Source: Rossellomorea sp. AcN35-11 (GTDB lineage: Bacteria; Bacillota; Bacilli; Bacillales; Bacillaceae_B). From it: DNA of 64,000 nt. Each line of letters begins with the position of its first letter. Position 1 is the first letter of the stretch. The position numbers and the translations under genes are program-made. The stretch lies in assembly GCA_030388825.1 (NCBI GenBank), contig CP128835.1, positions 1,126,501-1,190,500 on the forward strand. The letters run 5' to 3'. The notes under the pieces were generated by a model that was given only the letters and a program-made list of their open reading frames with translations, made no database searches and was not told the DNA's origin. This document shows positions 1 through 7,815 of this stretch, piece by piece.

Positions 1-66
1 GAGATCTATGCCGTCACTGGTGGTTTTTCAATCCTCCGGAAGTCCCTGCATGAAATTCACTCCTAA
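1..66 (+). CDS. C-terminal end of an upstream gene (partial, unidentified)
   Basis: Frame 1 is open from the window edge to a TAA at 64-66 and reads as an ordinary protein tail (EIYAVTGGFSILRKSL...). It is followed 28 bases later by the channel gene on the same strand. Only about 21 residues are visible, so no family can be named; it could also be chance open frame. Confidence 0.35.
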   Translation, partial: EIYAVTGGFSILRKSLHEIHS

Positions 67-94
67 GATAAAAGGAAAAGGGAAGTGAGGAAAG

Positions 95-1133
95 ATGAAG
101 GAATGGAAAGTTGTGTTGAGTGCCCTCCATAACGTATTGAACAAGTACCGCCATCTACGGAACAGCCTGATCGCCATCAATAGTATCGTGCTGCTTGCAA
201 CCATAGCCTTTATGATCTTTGAGGATTTGCCCTTCTTTCAATCTCTATGGCTCACTGTGATTACCGTGTTAACCGTTGGATATGGCGACGTGGTTCCCTT
301 GACGAAAGAGGGAAAGGTGTTTGCCATGGTGATGATACCGATTGCGATCGGAATTGTATCATATGGTGTCGGGGCAATCGCATCTGTTATGCTGGAGGGA
401 GAGTTATCCCGAGCCATGAAGGAGAAGAGAATGAAGAAAAAAAATCAAAGGTTTGTCTGATCATATTATCGTATGCGGTCTCGGCAGGGTGGGGAGCCAG
501 GTACTGGAGCAGCTTAAACATAGAAATATCCCTGCCGTATACATAGACAATGATTTTGACGTCATTGAAACACACCGGCTGCACAATCAATACTATTTAA
601 TAGGTGATGCAACGGAAGACTCTGTCCTTCTTGATGCAGGAATCGAGAAAGCAAGCGGCCTTGTCATTACGTTACCAAATGATGCCGAGAATGTGTTCAC
701 CACGTTGACGGCAGCCGAGCTGAACCCAGGCCTGCATATTGTGGCAAGGGCCGAAAAAGTCGAATCCATCAATAAGCTGCAGAAGGCAGGGGCCTCTAAA
801 GTCATCAATCCCTCCCTGATCGGAGGAAAACAGATGGTCATGTCTATTGTAAAGCCCCTTAGTGTAGAATATGTAGATATGATGTTCCAAACGCAAAAGA
901 AAGACTACGGCTTTGAAGAGATATCATTACCGGATCGCTCTCCATTTGCCAATCAGTCCATCGCGGAGAATGATATCAGAAAGCGGTACGGTGTCACAAT
1001 CGTCGCCATTCTGAGAGAAGAAGGGCTCATCAGTAATCCAAATCCCTCGGAAAAATTAAAGCCTCATGATAAAATCATTATGTTTGGTTCGGAAGAAGAA
1101 TTATCACGGTTTGAAACAGCTTTAAACGGTTAA
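95..1133 (+). pseudogene. yugO: Two-TM potassium channel with RCK domain (YugO/MthK-like), split by a +1 frameshift
   Basis: The first part (95-460) has two hydrophobic segments around the K+ selectivity filter TVGYGD, as in MthK/YugO-type channels. The second part (from a possible TTG at 453 to 1133) is a TrkA-N/RCK domain with the Rossmann motif GLGRVG and a TrkA-C domain. These parts form one polypeptide in relatives. Here they are in different frames: dropping one A from the eight-A run at 437-444 fuses them as ...MKKKIKGLSDHIIVCG, about 345 residues. The total span is 3n+1, as expected for one extra base. The TTG at 453 has no good ribosome site, so independent RCK translation would need coupling. 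It may be a sequencing error, a real mutation, or slippage at the A run. The channel would mediate K+ flux at the cell membrane. Confidence 0.75.
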
Positions 1134-1144
1134 GGAGGAAAAAC

Positions 1145-1426
1145 GTGAATATCCCTCATCACACATTAATAAAAAAGATAGAGCTTGAACTCGGAAAAGC
1201 GAAGTCAGCAGAAAAGTCCCAAACGATCCGGGAGCATGTGTATTCAATAAAGGCTCTATGCGAAGTGTTGCTGGAAGAAAACACGGCAGCGACTTCATTT
1301 TCTGCACAACCATCCACCCCATATTTTCAGGAGTCACAGCCAAGTCAGAAGCCGGTGGCCATCCAGAAGGAAGAGCCCCTGGAGACGGATGACGGAGCCA
1401 ATGGAAACTCTTTATTCGATTTTTAA
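1145..1426 (+). CDS. ywdI: YwdI family protein (DUF5327)
   Basis: This 93-residue soluble protein has a helical N-terminal half (residues 1-43, rich in K/E and hydrophobics) and a low-complexity Ser/Gln/Pro-rich middle, ending in NSLFDF. It resembles Bacillus YwdI (DUF5327), whose function is unknown, and is followed by ywdK as in B. subtilis. The start is GTG at 1145 behind the strong ribosome site AAGGAGG at 1133-1139. It begins 12 bases after the channel gene, so the two are probably co-transcribed. Confidence 0.8.
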   Translation: MNIPHHTLIKKIELELGKAKSAEKSQTIREHVYSIKALCEVLLEENTAATSFSAQPSTPYFQESQPSQKPVAIQKEEPLETDDGANGNSLFDF

Positions 1427-1454
1427 TCAGTAGTGAAGGAGCAGGAGGGTCATT

Positions 1455-1826
1455 ATGAAAACATTTATTATCATTGGGGCAATCAACGCCTTTTTGTCAG
1501 TCGCGTTAGGAGCTTTCGGTGCTCACGCATTGGAAGGGAAAATCTCACAAAAGTATATCGACATATGGAATACGGGAGTTCTCTATCAAATGTTCCATGC
1601 AATCGGAATCATCATTGTAGGGGTCCTGATGGGAAATGTGACTCCAACGTCATTGCTTTCCTGGTCAGGCTGGCTGATGTTGATCGGAACGATTCTATTC
1701 TCGGGAAGCCTGTATGTCTTGAGTATCTCTGGTATCAAGATCCTGGGGGCGATCACTCCTCTAGGGGGCATCAGTTTCTTAGCCGCATGGGTGCTTCTCA
1801 TTGTATTCGCAGCCAAAACATTATAA
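1455..1826 (+). CDS. ywdK: DUF423 small membrane protein YwdK
   Basis: This 123-residue protein is almost entirely hydrophobic, with about four transmembrane helices. It carries the family-typical N-terminal GAINAFLSVALGAFGAHAL and the LYQMFHA segment of DUF423 (YwdK/YgdD family). Its role is unknown. It sits at the end of the ywdI operon and is followed by a strong bidirectional terminator. The ATG at 1455 is preceded by GGAGCAGGAGGG. Confidence 0.88.
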   Translation: MKTFIIIGAINAFLSVALGAFGAHALEGKISQKYIDIWNTGVLYQMFHAIGIIIVGVLMGNVTPTSLLSWSGWLMLIGTILFSGSLYVLSISGIKILGAITPLGGISFLAAWVLLIVFAAKTL

Positions 1827-1832
1827 AAAACG

Positions 1833-1876
1833 AAAAACCCTGTCAGGAAACTGTTTCCTGACAGGGTTTTTTTTAT
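1833..1876. terminator. Bidirectional terminator between ywdK and gerQ
   Basis: The arms ACCCTGTCAGGAAAC and TTTCCTGACAGGGT form a near-perfect stem with a minimal loop. It is flanked by A-rich sequence on the left and eight Ts on the right, so it can terminate both converging genes. The right flank overlaps the gerQ stop codon. Confidence 0.93.
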
Positions 1877-2337
1877 CGCTGGGAATAACTTTGCATAGAG
1901 GCTCCTGCCCCGAATGGATATTCATATTCGATTTCTTCATCGAAGGTGATGTAATCCAGATAAATCATCGGGATGAGGTACCGAGTCCCGGTTTGCGGAT
2001 CACTAAGGATAAGGTGATCACGGCCAGCCGCCTCTATGAGCCCTTTAAAAATCTTTGCGTTCCATTCCTTGTTATTTTCAAACGTTGTATACACAGTCGC
2101 TACTTTTCCTTTGTTCAACCTGAGGATATTCTCGATATACGATTCTTCAATCGGCAGCATTCCAGGAACATTCTGAGTAGGTGCCGGTGCATTCGTCGGT
2201 GAAGGTATTTGATAACCTCCGCCACTCTGCTGCTGGGGATAATACTGTCCTTGCCCTCCGCCGTAATATTGGCCGTATGGATTGTATGAAGATTGATTGT
2301 ACCCTTGCATATACGGGTTTGATTGTTGATTAGCCAA
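1873..2337 (-). CDS. gerQ: Spore coat protein GerQ
   Basis: GerQ is an inner-coat protein needed for correct placement of the germination hydrolase CwlJ and is cross-linked by Tgl in B. subtilis. The 154-residue product has a Gln/Tyr/Gly-rich N-terminal half (residues 1-48), typical of GerQ, then the conserved domain starting at LPIEESYIENILRLNKGK and ending near EIEYEYPF. The start is TTG at 2337 behind AAAGGAGG. The gene lies 24 bases downstream of cwlJ, its functional partner, and they probably form one mother-cell operon. Confidence 0.95.
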   Translation of the reverse strand: MANQQSNPYMQGYNQSSYNPYGQYYGGGQGQYYPQQQSGGGYQIPSPTNAPAPTQNVPGMLPIEESYIENILRLNKGKVATVYTTFENNKEWNAKIFKGLIEAAGRDHLILSDPQTGTRYLIPMIYLDYITFDEEIEYEYPFGAGASMQSYSQR

Positions 2338-2361
2338 ACCGAATACCTCCTTTAAATAAAG

Positions 2362-2784
2362 TTAAAATACCTTCGGACAATCGCCTTTAGTGGGTTGATA
2401 GAAGCAGTGGGACTTGAACCGCCCTGAGTTTGCCTGGTTATACCATTGGTCAGGACAATTCCCTGCAGGCTTGAAAAACCAAAGAGAATACGATGCAGGG
2501 TGATACCTGCCGCCTTTAATGGTCTTCCTGGCCAAATCAATCTCCTTTTGTCGGGCACGTTGATAAAAATATCCTTTCTGGGTTGCCTCAAATCCTCCAG
2601 GGCTTTGATACACCATATCTTGAAGACTCGCTAATTTCTTGAAGTCAAGGCAATCGGATCGTACACGATTCACGCCGACATTCCCTACCATTAGCATTCC
2701 TTGCTGTCCTTCACCCTCGGCTTCAGCCCTCATCAGTCGAGCCAGAAGTTTTACTTCCTTCTCGTTATAAGGAATAACAGCCAT
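2362..2784 (-). CDS. cwlJ: Cell-wall hydrolase CwlJ (spore cortex lysis)
   Basis: CwlJ is a SleB/CwlJ-family hydrolase (Hydrolase_2) that degrades spore cortex peptidoglycan during germination, notably in response to Ca-dipicolinate. The 140-residue protein is essentially the catalytic domain alone. It has the family start NEKEVKLLARLMRAEAEGE, containing the conserved catalytic-region Glu, and the aromatic NCPDQW and SHCFYQP segments near the C terminus. There is no signal peptide, in keeping with a coat protein made in the mother cell. The ATG at 2784 follows GAGGTGAG, and gerQ is directly downstream. Confidence 0.95.
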   Translation of the reverse strand: MAVIPYNEKEVKLLARLMRAEAEGEGQQGMLMVGNVGVNRVRSDCLDFKKLASLQDMVYQSPGGFEATQKGYFYQRARQKEIDLARKTIKGGRYHPASYSLWFFKPAGNCPDQWYNQANSGRFKSHCFYQPTKGDCPKVF

Positions 2785-2892
2785 CTTCTCACCTCACTTC
2801 AGAAGATGCTTGATGTCTCACTATTTCATGTCTATGAGGGGGAGGAAAAATATATTCATTTGTTTTTTTTAGAGGGAGCGGGGAGTTGTCAT

Positions 2893-2925
2893 GAAAAAAC
2901 GACAAGCCTGATAGCTTGTCGTTTA
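2893..2925 (-). terminator. hemQ terminator
   Basis: On the minus strand, AAACGACAAGC pairs with GCTTGTCGTTT and a run of Ts follows. It lies just downstream of the hemQ stop codon. Confidence 0.88.
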
Positions 2926-2933
2926 GAGTGTAT

Positions 2934-3680
2934 TTAGTTCACATAAAGGAATTTCGAAATCGCCTCTTCTTTTAATAAGTTCCCTACATAGAAGGCACCG
3001 AATTCGCCATAGCGTGCACTTACTTCATCAAAGCGCATTTCGTATACAAGCTTTTTGAATTGGAGGACATCATCAGCAAAAAGGGTGACGCCCCACTCGT
3101 AATCATCGAACCCTACAGAACCTGTAATGATCTGCTTTACTTTTCCTGCATATTGACGGCCGATCATTCCATGACTTCTCATCATGTCACGACGCTCTTC
3201 CATGGGAAGCATGTACCAGTTATCATTCCCCTGGCGACGCTTGTCCATCGGGTAGAAGCAGATATGCTTCGCTTTCGGAAGGATCGGGTAGATACGCTCC
3301 TGTACATATGGATTATCATAAGGATCGCCTTCAGATGGCATGTAGTTCCCAAGCTCGACCACAGAAACATAAGAGAATGTCGGAATCGTGAATTCAGCGA
3401 TTTTCAGCTTGTTGAATTCATTTTCCAATTCGTTTAATTCTTCCATTGTCGGACGAAGGATCATCAACATGAAGTCTGCCTTTTGACCAACGATGGTGTA
3501 GAGGGCGTGACTTCCTTCTTTCGCATCTTGAGTACTGTTTAACTTATCTAAGAAACGGTGGAATTCAGCAATCGCCGACGCTCTTTCTTCACTCGGAAGC
3601 ATCTTCCAAGTAGTCCAGTCCATCGCGCGAAAATCATGTAACGAATACCAACCATCCAGTGTTTGTGCCGGTTCTGCCAA
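2934..3680 (-). CDS. hemQ: Coproheme decarboxylase HemQ
   Basis: HemQ performs the last step of the coproporphyrin-dependent heme pathway of Gram-positives, converting coproheme to heme b with peroxide in the cytoplasm. The 248-residue product has the chlorite-dismutase-like fold signature. The catalytic Tyr is in CFYPMDKRR (about residue 143) and the proximal heme His in MRSHGMIGR (about residue 170). The sequence [16 protein letters not shown] is highly conserved. An upstream GTG at 3689 overlaps the ribosome site AAGGAG, so TTG at 3680 is the better start. It is adjacent to pta as in B. subtilis (ywfI-pta). Confidence 0.95.
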   Translation of the reverse strand: MAEPAQTLDGWYSLHDFRAMDWTTWKMLPSEERASAIAEFHRFLDKLNSTQDAKEGSHALYTIVGQKADFMLMILRPTMEELNELENEFNKLKIAEFTIPTFSYVSVVELGNYMPSEGDPYDNPYVQERIYPILPKAKHICFYPMDKRRQGNDNWYMLPMEERRDMMRSHGMIGRQYAGKVKQIITGSVGFDDYEWGVTLFADDVLQFKKLVYEMRFDEVSARYGEFGAFYVGNLLKEEAISKFLYVN

Positions 3681-3984
3681 CGTAATCACTCCTTAAAGTA
3701 CTATTTCCAACTTTACTATATCATAGTTTGACCATAGAGTAAGAGTACAAACCCCATTGTCGGTAAAATGGCACAAATCTTGGATAGCCGCGTTAATTCT
3801 GGAACACACTATCATCGTGGATCGTTCATCAGGTACCTTTTTTTAGATGTGGGTAAAGTGAACCGTAATTGTTAGAAAACAAAGACTTTTTTTTGAAACC
3901 GATGTCATTGCGTCTTTTCCTTGAATTCCTATATGATAAGAGTATTCTAAGATTGGATATGTATAAATCAAGGAGGTTCCTCTA
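3681..3984 (+). promoter_or_regulatory. hemQ-pta intergenic region with candidate pta promoter and cre site
   Basis: A candidate sigma-A promoter for pta has TTGAAT at 3921-3926, 16 bases, then TATTCT at 3943-3948. About 45 bases upstream, TGAAACCGATGTCA (3893-3906) matches the CcpA cre consensus at roughly 11 of 14 positions. Its position resembles the activating cre upstream of pta in B. subtilis, where CcpA stimulates overflow to acetate. The cre assignment is inference. Confidence 0.5.
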
Positions 3985-4956
3985 TTGAGCAACTTATTTC
4001 AAACATTAACAGATAAAGTAAAAGGGAAAGAGTTGAAAATCGTATTCCCAGAAGGAACAGACGAACGTATTCTGACAGCTGCTTCCCGTTTGGCAGGCGA
4101 TGGCATCCTGACTCCGATCGTAGTCGGCAAAGTGGATGAAGTGAAGGCTAAAGCGGATCAGCTTGGTGTGAAGCTTGACGGATGTGATGTGGTGGATCCT
4201 GCATCTTTCGCAGGAATGGACGAGCTGGTGAAAGCATTCGTAGAGCGACGAAAAGGAAAAGCCTCAGAGGAAGATGCGAAGAACATCCTGTTGGACGGTA
4301 ATTATTTCGGGACGATGCTTGTATATACAGGCATGGCACACGGTCTGGTAAGCGGTGCAGCCCATTCAACAGCTGACACGGTCCGTCCGGCTCTTCAAAT
4401 CATCAAAACCAAAGAAGGCGTACGCAAGACGTCCGGAGTCTTCATCATGGTTCGTGAAGACGAGAAGTATGTTTTCGCTGACTGTGCCATCAACATTTCT
4501 CCAGACAGCCAGGATCTTGCTGAAATCGCGATTGAAAGTGCAAAAACAGCTGAAATGTTCGATATCGATCCCCGGGTCGCCATGCTTAGCTTTTCTACAA
4601 AAGGGTCTGCAAAATCACCTGAAACGGAAAAAGTGACAGAAGCTGTTTCAGTAGCAAAAGAAAAAGCACCGGAACTGACTGTTGATGGTGAATTTCAATT
4701 CGATGCAGCCTTCGTTCCATCGGTAGCTGAGAAAAAAGCACCTGGTGCCGATATAAAAGGAAATGCCAACGTCTTTGTTTTCCCTAGCCTTGAAGCTGGA
4801 AACATCGGATACAAAATTGCTCAGCGCCTAGGAAACTTCGAAGCAGTCGGCCCGATCCTTCAAGGATTGAATGCCCCTGTGAACGACCTATCACGCGGCT
4901 GTAACGAAGAAGATGTGTATAAGCTGGCGTTGATCACGGCAGCTCAGGCACTGTAG
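3985..4956 (+). CDS. pta: Phosphate acetyltransferase Pta
   Basis: Pta interconverts acetyl-CoA and acetyl phosphate, feeding acetate overflow with AckA. The 323-residue length is the short PTA_PTB-domain form of Bacillus. Diagnostic segments include KIVFPEGTDERIL near the N terminus, the central VSGAAHSTADTVRPALQIIKT, and the C-terminal FPSLEAGNIGYKIAQRLG. The start is TTG at 3985 behind AAGGAGG. It is monocistronic between its own promoter and terminator. Confidence 0.97.
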   Translation: MSNLFQTLTDKVKGKELKIVFPEGTDERILTAASRLAGDGILTPIVVGKVDEVKAKADQLGVKLDGCDVVDPASFAGMDELVKAFVERRKGKASEEDAKNILLDGNYFGTMLVYTGMAHGLVSGAAHSTADTVRPALQIIKTKEGVRKTSGVFIMVREDEKYVFADCAINISPDSQDLAEIAIESAKTAEMFDIDPRVAMLSFSTKGSAKSPETEKVTEAVSVAKEKAPELTVDGEFQFDAAFVPSVAEKKAPGADIKGNANVFVFPSLEAGNIGYKIAQRLGNFEAVGPILQGLNAPVNDLSRGCNEEDVYKLALITAAQAL

Positions 4957-4966
4957 TCTATTGAGG

Positions 4967-4999
4967 AAGCTGGATCCCTTAGGGGGTTCGGCTTTTTTT
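4967..4999 (+). terminator. pta terminator
   Basis: An imperfect stem AAGCTGGATCCC / GGGGTTCGGCTT with wobble pairs is followed by seven Ts, 11 bases after the pta stop. Confidence 0.75.
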
Positions 5000-5030
5000 A
5001 TGGGATTGTTGCAGGCGGGGGTGCCTGGCT

Positions 5031-5120
5031 GTTTGCCTGTTGACTTTCCATCCCTTTTTGACAGGCAGAGAAGTGGGGGTAATCACCTGTCAAAATAGGC
5101 AGCTCATTTTACAGGCAAAC
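5031..5120. repeat. Four alternating CCTGT/ACAGG units at exact 25-bp pitch
   Basis: The cores CCTGT (5036-5040), ACAGG (5061-5065), CCTGT (5086-5090) and ACAGG (5111-5115) alternate in orientation and start exactly 25 bases apart. Flanks extend the similarity to a unit resembling GTTTGCCTGTCAAAA. The outer units (GTTTGCCTGT and ACAGGCAAAC) are perfect inverted partners, as are the inner pair TTTTGACAGG and CCTGTCAAAA, so nested hairpins are possible. It lies between the pta terminator and the lipL promoter. No protein or known site is recognised. Confidence 0.8.
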
Positions 5121-5160
5121 ATCTTCATATCAAAAGCCAACTGGAAGTTCCATCCCGCTT

Positions 5161-5189
5161 TTAGCATCACCGTCGTTTTGTGATATAAT
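5161..5189 (+). promoter_or_regulatory. Sigma-A promoter of lipL
   Basis: TTAGCA (5161-5166) is separated by 17 bases from a perfect TATAAT (5184-5189), with an extended -10 TG at 5181-5182. The -10 box overlaps the in-frame ATG at 5188, which rules that ATG out as the lipL start. Confidence 0.8.
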
Positions 5190-5223
5190 GGGCTCGCATG
5201 TTGTGAATGAAGGAGAAAGCTCT

Positions 5224-6069
5224 ATGGATAAAGAAAAAGCGTATACACTGCTCCGTCAGGACAGGTGGAGAGTGATAGATCAATCGAGTCTCGGGCCGAT
5301 GTTCGGGGCATTACAGTCGTTTGCCATGGACGATACGCTGTGCACGGTGATCGGGACAGGCCAATCTGATCCCACAGCACGTTCATGGGTTCATCATCAA
5401 ACGGTCGTACTGGGTATTCAAGATACGAAGTTGCCGTTTCTTTCCGATGCTCTGAAGGCTTTGGAAGAGGAAGGCTATCAATATATTGTAAGAAATTCCG
5501 GGGGCCTAGCGGTAGTATTGGATGAAGGAGTGTTGAATCTATCATTGGTGTTCCCTGATTCTGAAAAAGGGATCGATATCAACCGTGGTTATGATGCCAT
5601 GTGGTTGCTCGTCGAAGATATGTTCAAGGATTTTGAAGTGAAGATCGAAGCGAAAGAAATCACCCGTTCCTACTGCCCAGGCAGCTATGACCTCAGTATC
5701 AATGACCGGAAGTTCGCAGGGATTTCCCAGCGGAGGATACGCAACGGGGTAGCCGTTCAGGTATACCTCTGTGTCAATGGAAGCGGTTCTGAAAGGGCTC
5801 AGTTGATTCGGCGTTTTTATGAGGCCGGATTGAAAGATGGAACGACGAAGTTTACGTTTCCCTCCATTGATCCCGACGTAATGGCTTCCTTATCTGAACT
5901 GTTGGGCGTCGAGTTCTCGATTCAAGACGTGATGCTTAGATTCCTGCAATCGTTGAAAGGGTTCAGCGGTGAATTTTATAGCGGTGCCCTCCAGGGGGAA
6001 GAGTATGGGATGTATGAGACGTATTATCAAAGAGTCGTCGATCGGAATCAGAGAGTATTGGGATCTTGA
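5224..6069 (+). CDS. lipL: Octanoyl-[GcvH]:protein N-octanoyltransferase LipL
   Basis: LipL moves octanoyl or lipoyl groups from GcvH to E2 subunits in the Bacillus lipoate pathway. The 281-residue product is a BPL/LplA-fold protein with the lipoate-binding region [19 protein letters not shown] (about residues 88-106). The catalytic Cys is in SYCPGSYDL, about residue 151, matching the known LipL active site near residue 150. The start is ATG at 5224 with ribosome site GAAGGAG. The earlier ATG at 5188 lies within the -10 box. Neighbours pta and rsfA match the ywfL locus. Confidence 0.94.
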   Translation: MDKEKAYTLLRQDRWRVIDQSSLGPMFGALQSFAMDDTLCTVIGTGQSDPTARSWVHHQTVVLGIQDTKLPFLSDALKALEEEGYQYIVRNSGGLAVVLDEGVLNLSLVFPDSEKGIDINRGYDAMWLLVEDMFKDFEVKIEAKEITRSYCPGSYDLSINDRKFAGISQRRIRNGVAVQVYLCVNGSGSERAQLIRRFYEAGLKDGTTKFTFPSIDPDVMASLSELLGVEFSIQDVMLRFLQSLKGFSGEFYSGALQGEEYGMYETYYQRVVDRNQRVLGS

Positions 6070-6077
6070 TAAGGGAG

Positions 6078-6113
6078 AGCCGGACTTCGTTTGAAATGAG
6101 GCCGGCTTTTTTT
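6078..6113 (+). terminator. lipL terminator
   Basis: AGCCGGACTTC pairs with GAAATGAGGCCGGCT and a run of Ts follows, eight bases past the lipL stop. Confidence 0.85.
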
Positions 6114-6215
6114 GTGGGAATGAACGAAAAAAGGACGCTATTCAAAGTGACTTCGCCACAAAGAAACAACTCAATCACTCTTTATTCCGACGCCATTCCT
6201 GAAACGTTATGCCGA

Positions 6216-6248
6216 CAAAAAACCAGCACGCCAACAGGCGCACTGGTT
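6216..6248 (-). terminator. rsfA terminator
   Basis: On the minus strand AACCAGTGCGCC and GGCGTGCTGGTT form a strong stem followed by TTTTTT, just after the rsfA stop. Confidence 0.9.
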
Positions 6249-6258
6249 GGGAACCCCA

Positions 6259-7077
6259 TTATTCAGCCACTTTTTCAAGATTGCCGTTACGATCCATTTT
6301 GAAGCGTGGTGCTTTCCCTTCTTCTTCGTCGAATACGACCAGCTTGCGCGCCCGGTTCATGATCTGCATCAGGGTCTCGTAGTCTTCCTGCATCGTGATG
6401 GAGTTATTTTCAAGGGCTTTGACTTTCTTTTCAAGCTCGGCATTTTCTTTTCGGATTTCGGAAATCTCCTGTTTCAATCTCTGATTCTCGATTTTTATAT
6501 AGTCTGAATTCATATTGGTCTGGGCCAGGTTCTGAAGGAAAGCGATGACTTTTTCCAGCGTCACTTCACCTTTCAGTCCGGACGGTTTCACCATATGTTT
6601 GGCTGCAGGTGCCTGCTGGGGAACGTAGACTTGTTCTTCGGCCGCCTCTACTTCGTATTGAGGGGCTTCATCGGATTCTTTCCCTAACTTCTCCGTTTCC
6701 GGGACATAGTTTTCATATTCTGCGAATTCCATTTCTTCTTCGGCTTCAGACATTGATAGAGACATAGCATCTAAATCTTCGATTGAAGGCGTCGGCGGTT
6801 GATATAATAACTTCTTCTTGCCGCCCTGGTCTTTACCGAGGATGCGGTGGCGCTGCTTCCGTTGTTTTTTTGCCAGTTGAAGAGCCTTTTCGTATTGGTG
6901 CCGGACGACTGCATTCCATCTGAAACCGCAAGCGGCAGATGTACGGTTCAGTTTATCCCCAACTTCTTCGAAGGCGTTTAATTGTGTGCTTCCTTCCCGT
7001 ACATGCCTTAAGACCGTTTCGGCCAATAATAGATCATTTTCCTCCGTCCAGGCATCCTGTCTTGTCTTCATCATCAT
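6259..7077 (-). CDS. rsfA: RsfA family prespore transcription factor
   Basis: RsfA modulates sigma-F/G-dependent genes in the forespore. The 272-residue protein has an N-terminal Myb/SANT-like DNA-binding domain ([20 protein letters not shown]... through [13 protein letters not shown], residues 9-62). A basic stretch KKQRKQRHR follows, then an acidic Glu-rich linker. A long coiled coil ([30 protein letters not shown]) near residues 200-235 probably mediates dimerisation. Three consecutive ATGs at the start leave the exact first residue uncertain. It lies between lipL and the ywfO region as in B. subtilis (ywfN). Confidence 0.9.
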   Translation of the reverse strand: MMMKTRQDAWTEENDLLLAETVLRHVREGSTQLNAFEEVGDKLNRTSAACGFRWNAVVRHQYEKALQLAKKQRKQRHRILGKDQGGKKKLLYQPPTPSIEDLDAMSLSMSEAEEEMEFAEYENYVPETEKLGKESDEAPQYEVEAAEEQVYVPQQAPAAKHMVKPSGLKGEVTLEKVIAFLQNLAQTNMNSDYIKIENQRLKQEISEIRKENAELEKKVKALENNSITMQEDYETLMQIMNRARKLVVFDEEEGKAPRFKMDRNGNLEKVAE

Positions 7078-7317
7078 TTCATCTCAACTCCCATAGTTTT
7101 CTTAAATGATTCGTTGATTAAAGGATGGACCATTTTCCAGGTTTTTATACGAATATGTTAAAATTATTTTCTGTCTGCTAGTTTCGTTGTATAAGTGAGG
7201 ATTCCTACAATCTGGAAGCGACGTTCCCTTGCAAAACATGACAGAAAACTGTATCCTATAACTCGATGTTTATGACAAATGAAATCCATTTCAATAGATA
7301 GAAAGGGTTGTTGACAT

Positions 7318-7542
7318 ATGGCAAACGAATTTCGTGTTTGCGATGATTGTCAGGCCGTTAACCTGAAGACCTTAATTCCCAAATTAAAAGAAATCGACCC
7401 GGAGGCACCCATCGACATTGCGTGCCAATCCTATTGTGGTCCAGGACGCAAGAAGACATTCGCCTTTGTGAATAATCGTCCTGTAGCGGCGTTGACTGAA
7501 GAAGAACTCATGGAGAAAGTAATGAAGAAAATAAAGAAGTAA
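7318..7542 (+). CDS. DUF1450-like small cysteine protein
   Basis: This 74-residue protein has the Cys pattern CDDC near residue 8 and [11 protein letters not shown] near residue 36. It resembles the YuzB/DUF1450 family, small thioredoxin-fold-like proteins of unknown function. The C-terminal half is Lys/Glu-rich. The ATG at 7318 follows AGAAAGGG. It is monocistronic, with a terminator immediately after. A metal or redox role is possible but not shown. Confidence 0.75.
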   Translation: MANEFRVCDDCQAVNLKTLIPKLKEIDPEAPIDIACQSYCGPGRKKTFAFVNNRPVAALTEEELMEKVMKKIKK

Positions 7543-7546
7543 AGAG

Positions 7547-7573
7547 AAACTTCCTATAGGGAGTTTTTTCTTT
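7547..7573 (+). terminator. Terminator after the DUF1450-like gene
   Basis: Short stem AAACTTCC / GGGAGTTT with the loop TATA, followed by a T run. Confidence 0.75.
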
Positions 7574-7738
7574 TCGGCATAAAAATGAAAGGTTTGTACG
7601 TGCAAGGAAAAGGATACTGGATAAGGGACAGAGAAATAGATAGGAGAAGGATCGTCACCTGGTTGTCAAGATTCCAAGTTTTTTTGAAGTAATTGGAAAG
7701 CTTGGGGCTGATCATCTGGAAGCCAAATACCTATTTTT

Positions 7739-7748
7739 TTCGACAAAA
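7739..7748 (-). promoter_or_regulatory. Putative Spo0A box upstream of ywfO
   Basis: The minus strand reads TTTTGTCGAA, an exact match to the extended 0A-box, 68 bases upstream of the ywfO start. Binding is inferred from the motif only. Confidence 0.5.
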
Positions 7749-7815
7749 TTCGAGATGAAGACCAGGACGAAAGTCGCTATAATAGAAATATCCTAGATTA
7801 GGAAGAGGGTAGAAG

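Noticed and set aside
5188-5223. Longer lipL start at ATG 5188
   Set aside because: This ATG is inside the TATAAT -10 box of the lipL promoter, so it cannot be on the transcript.
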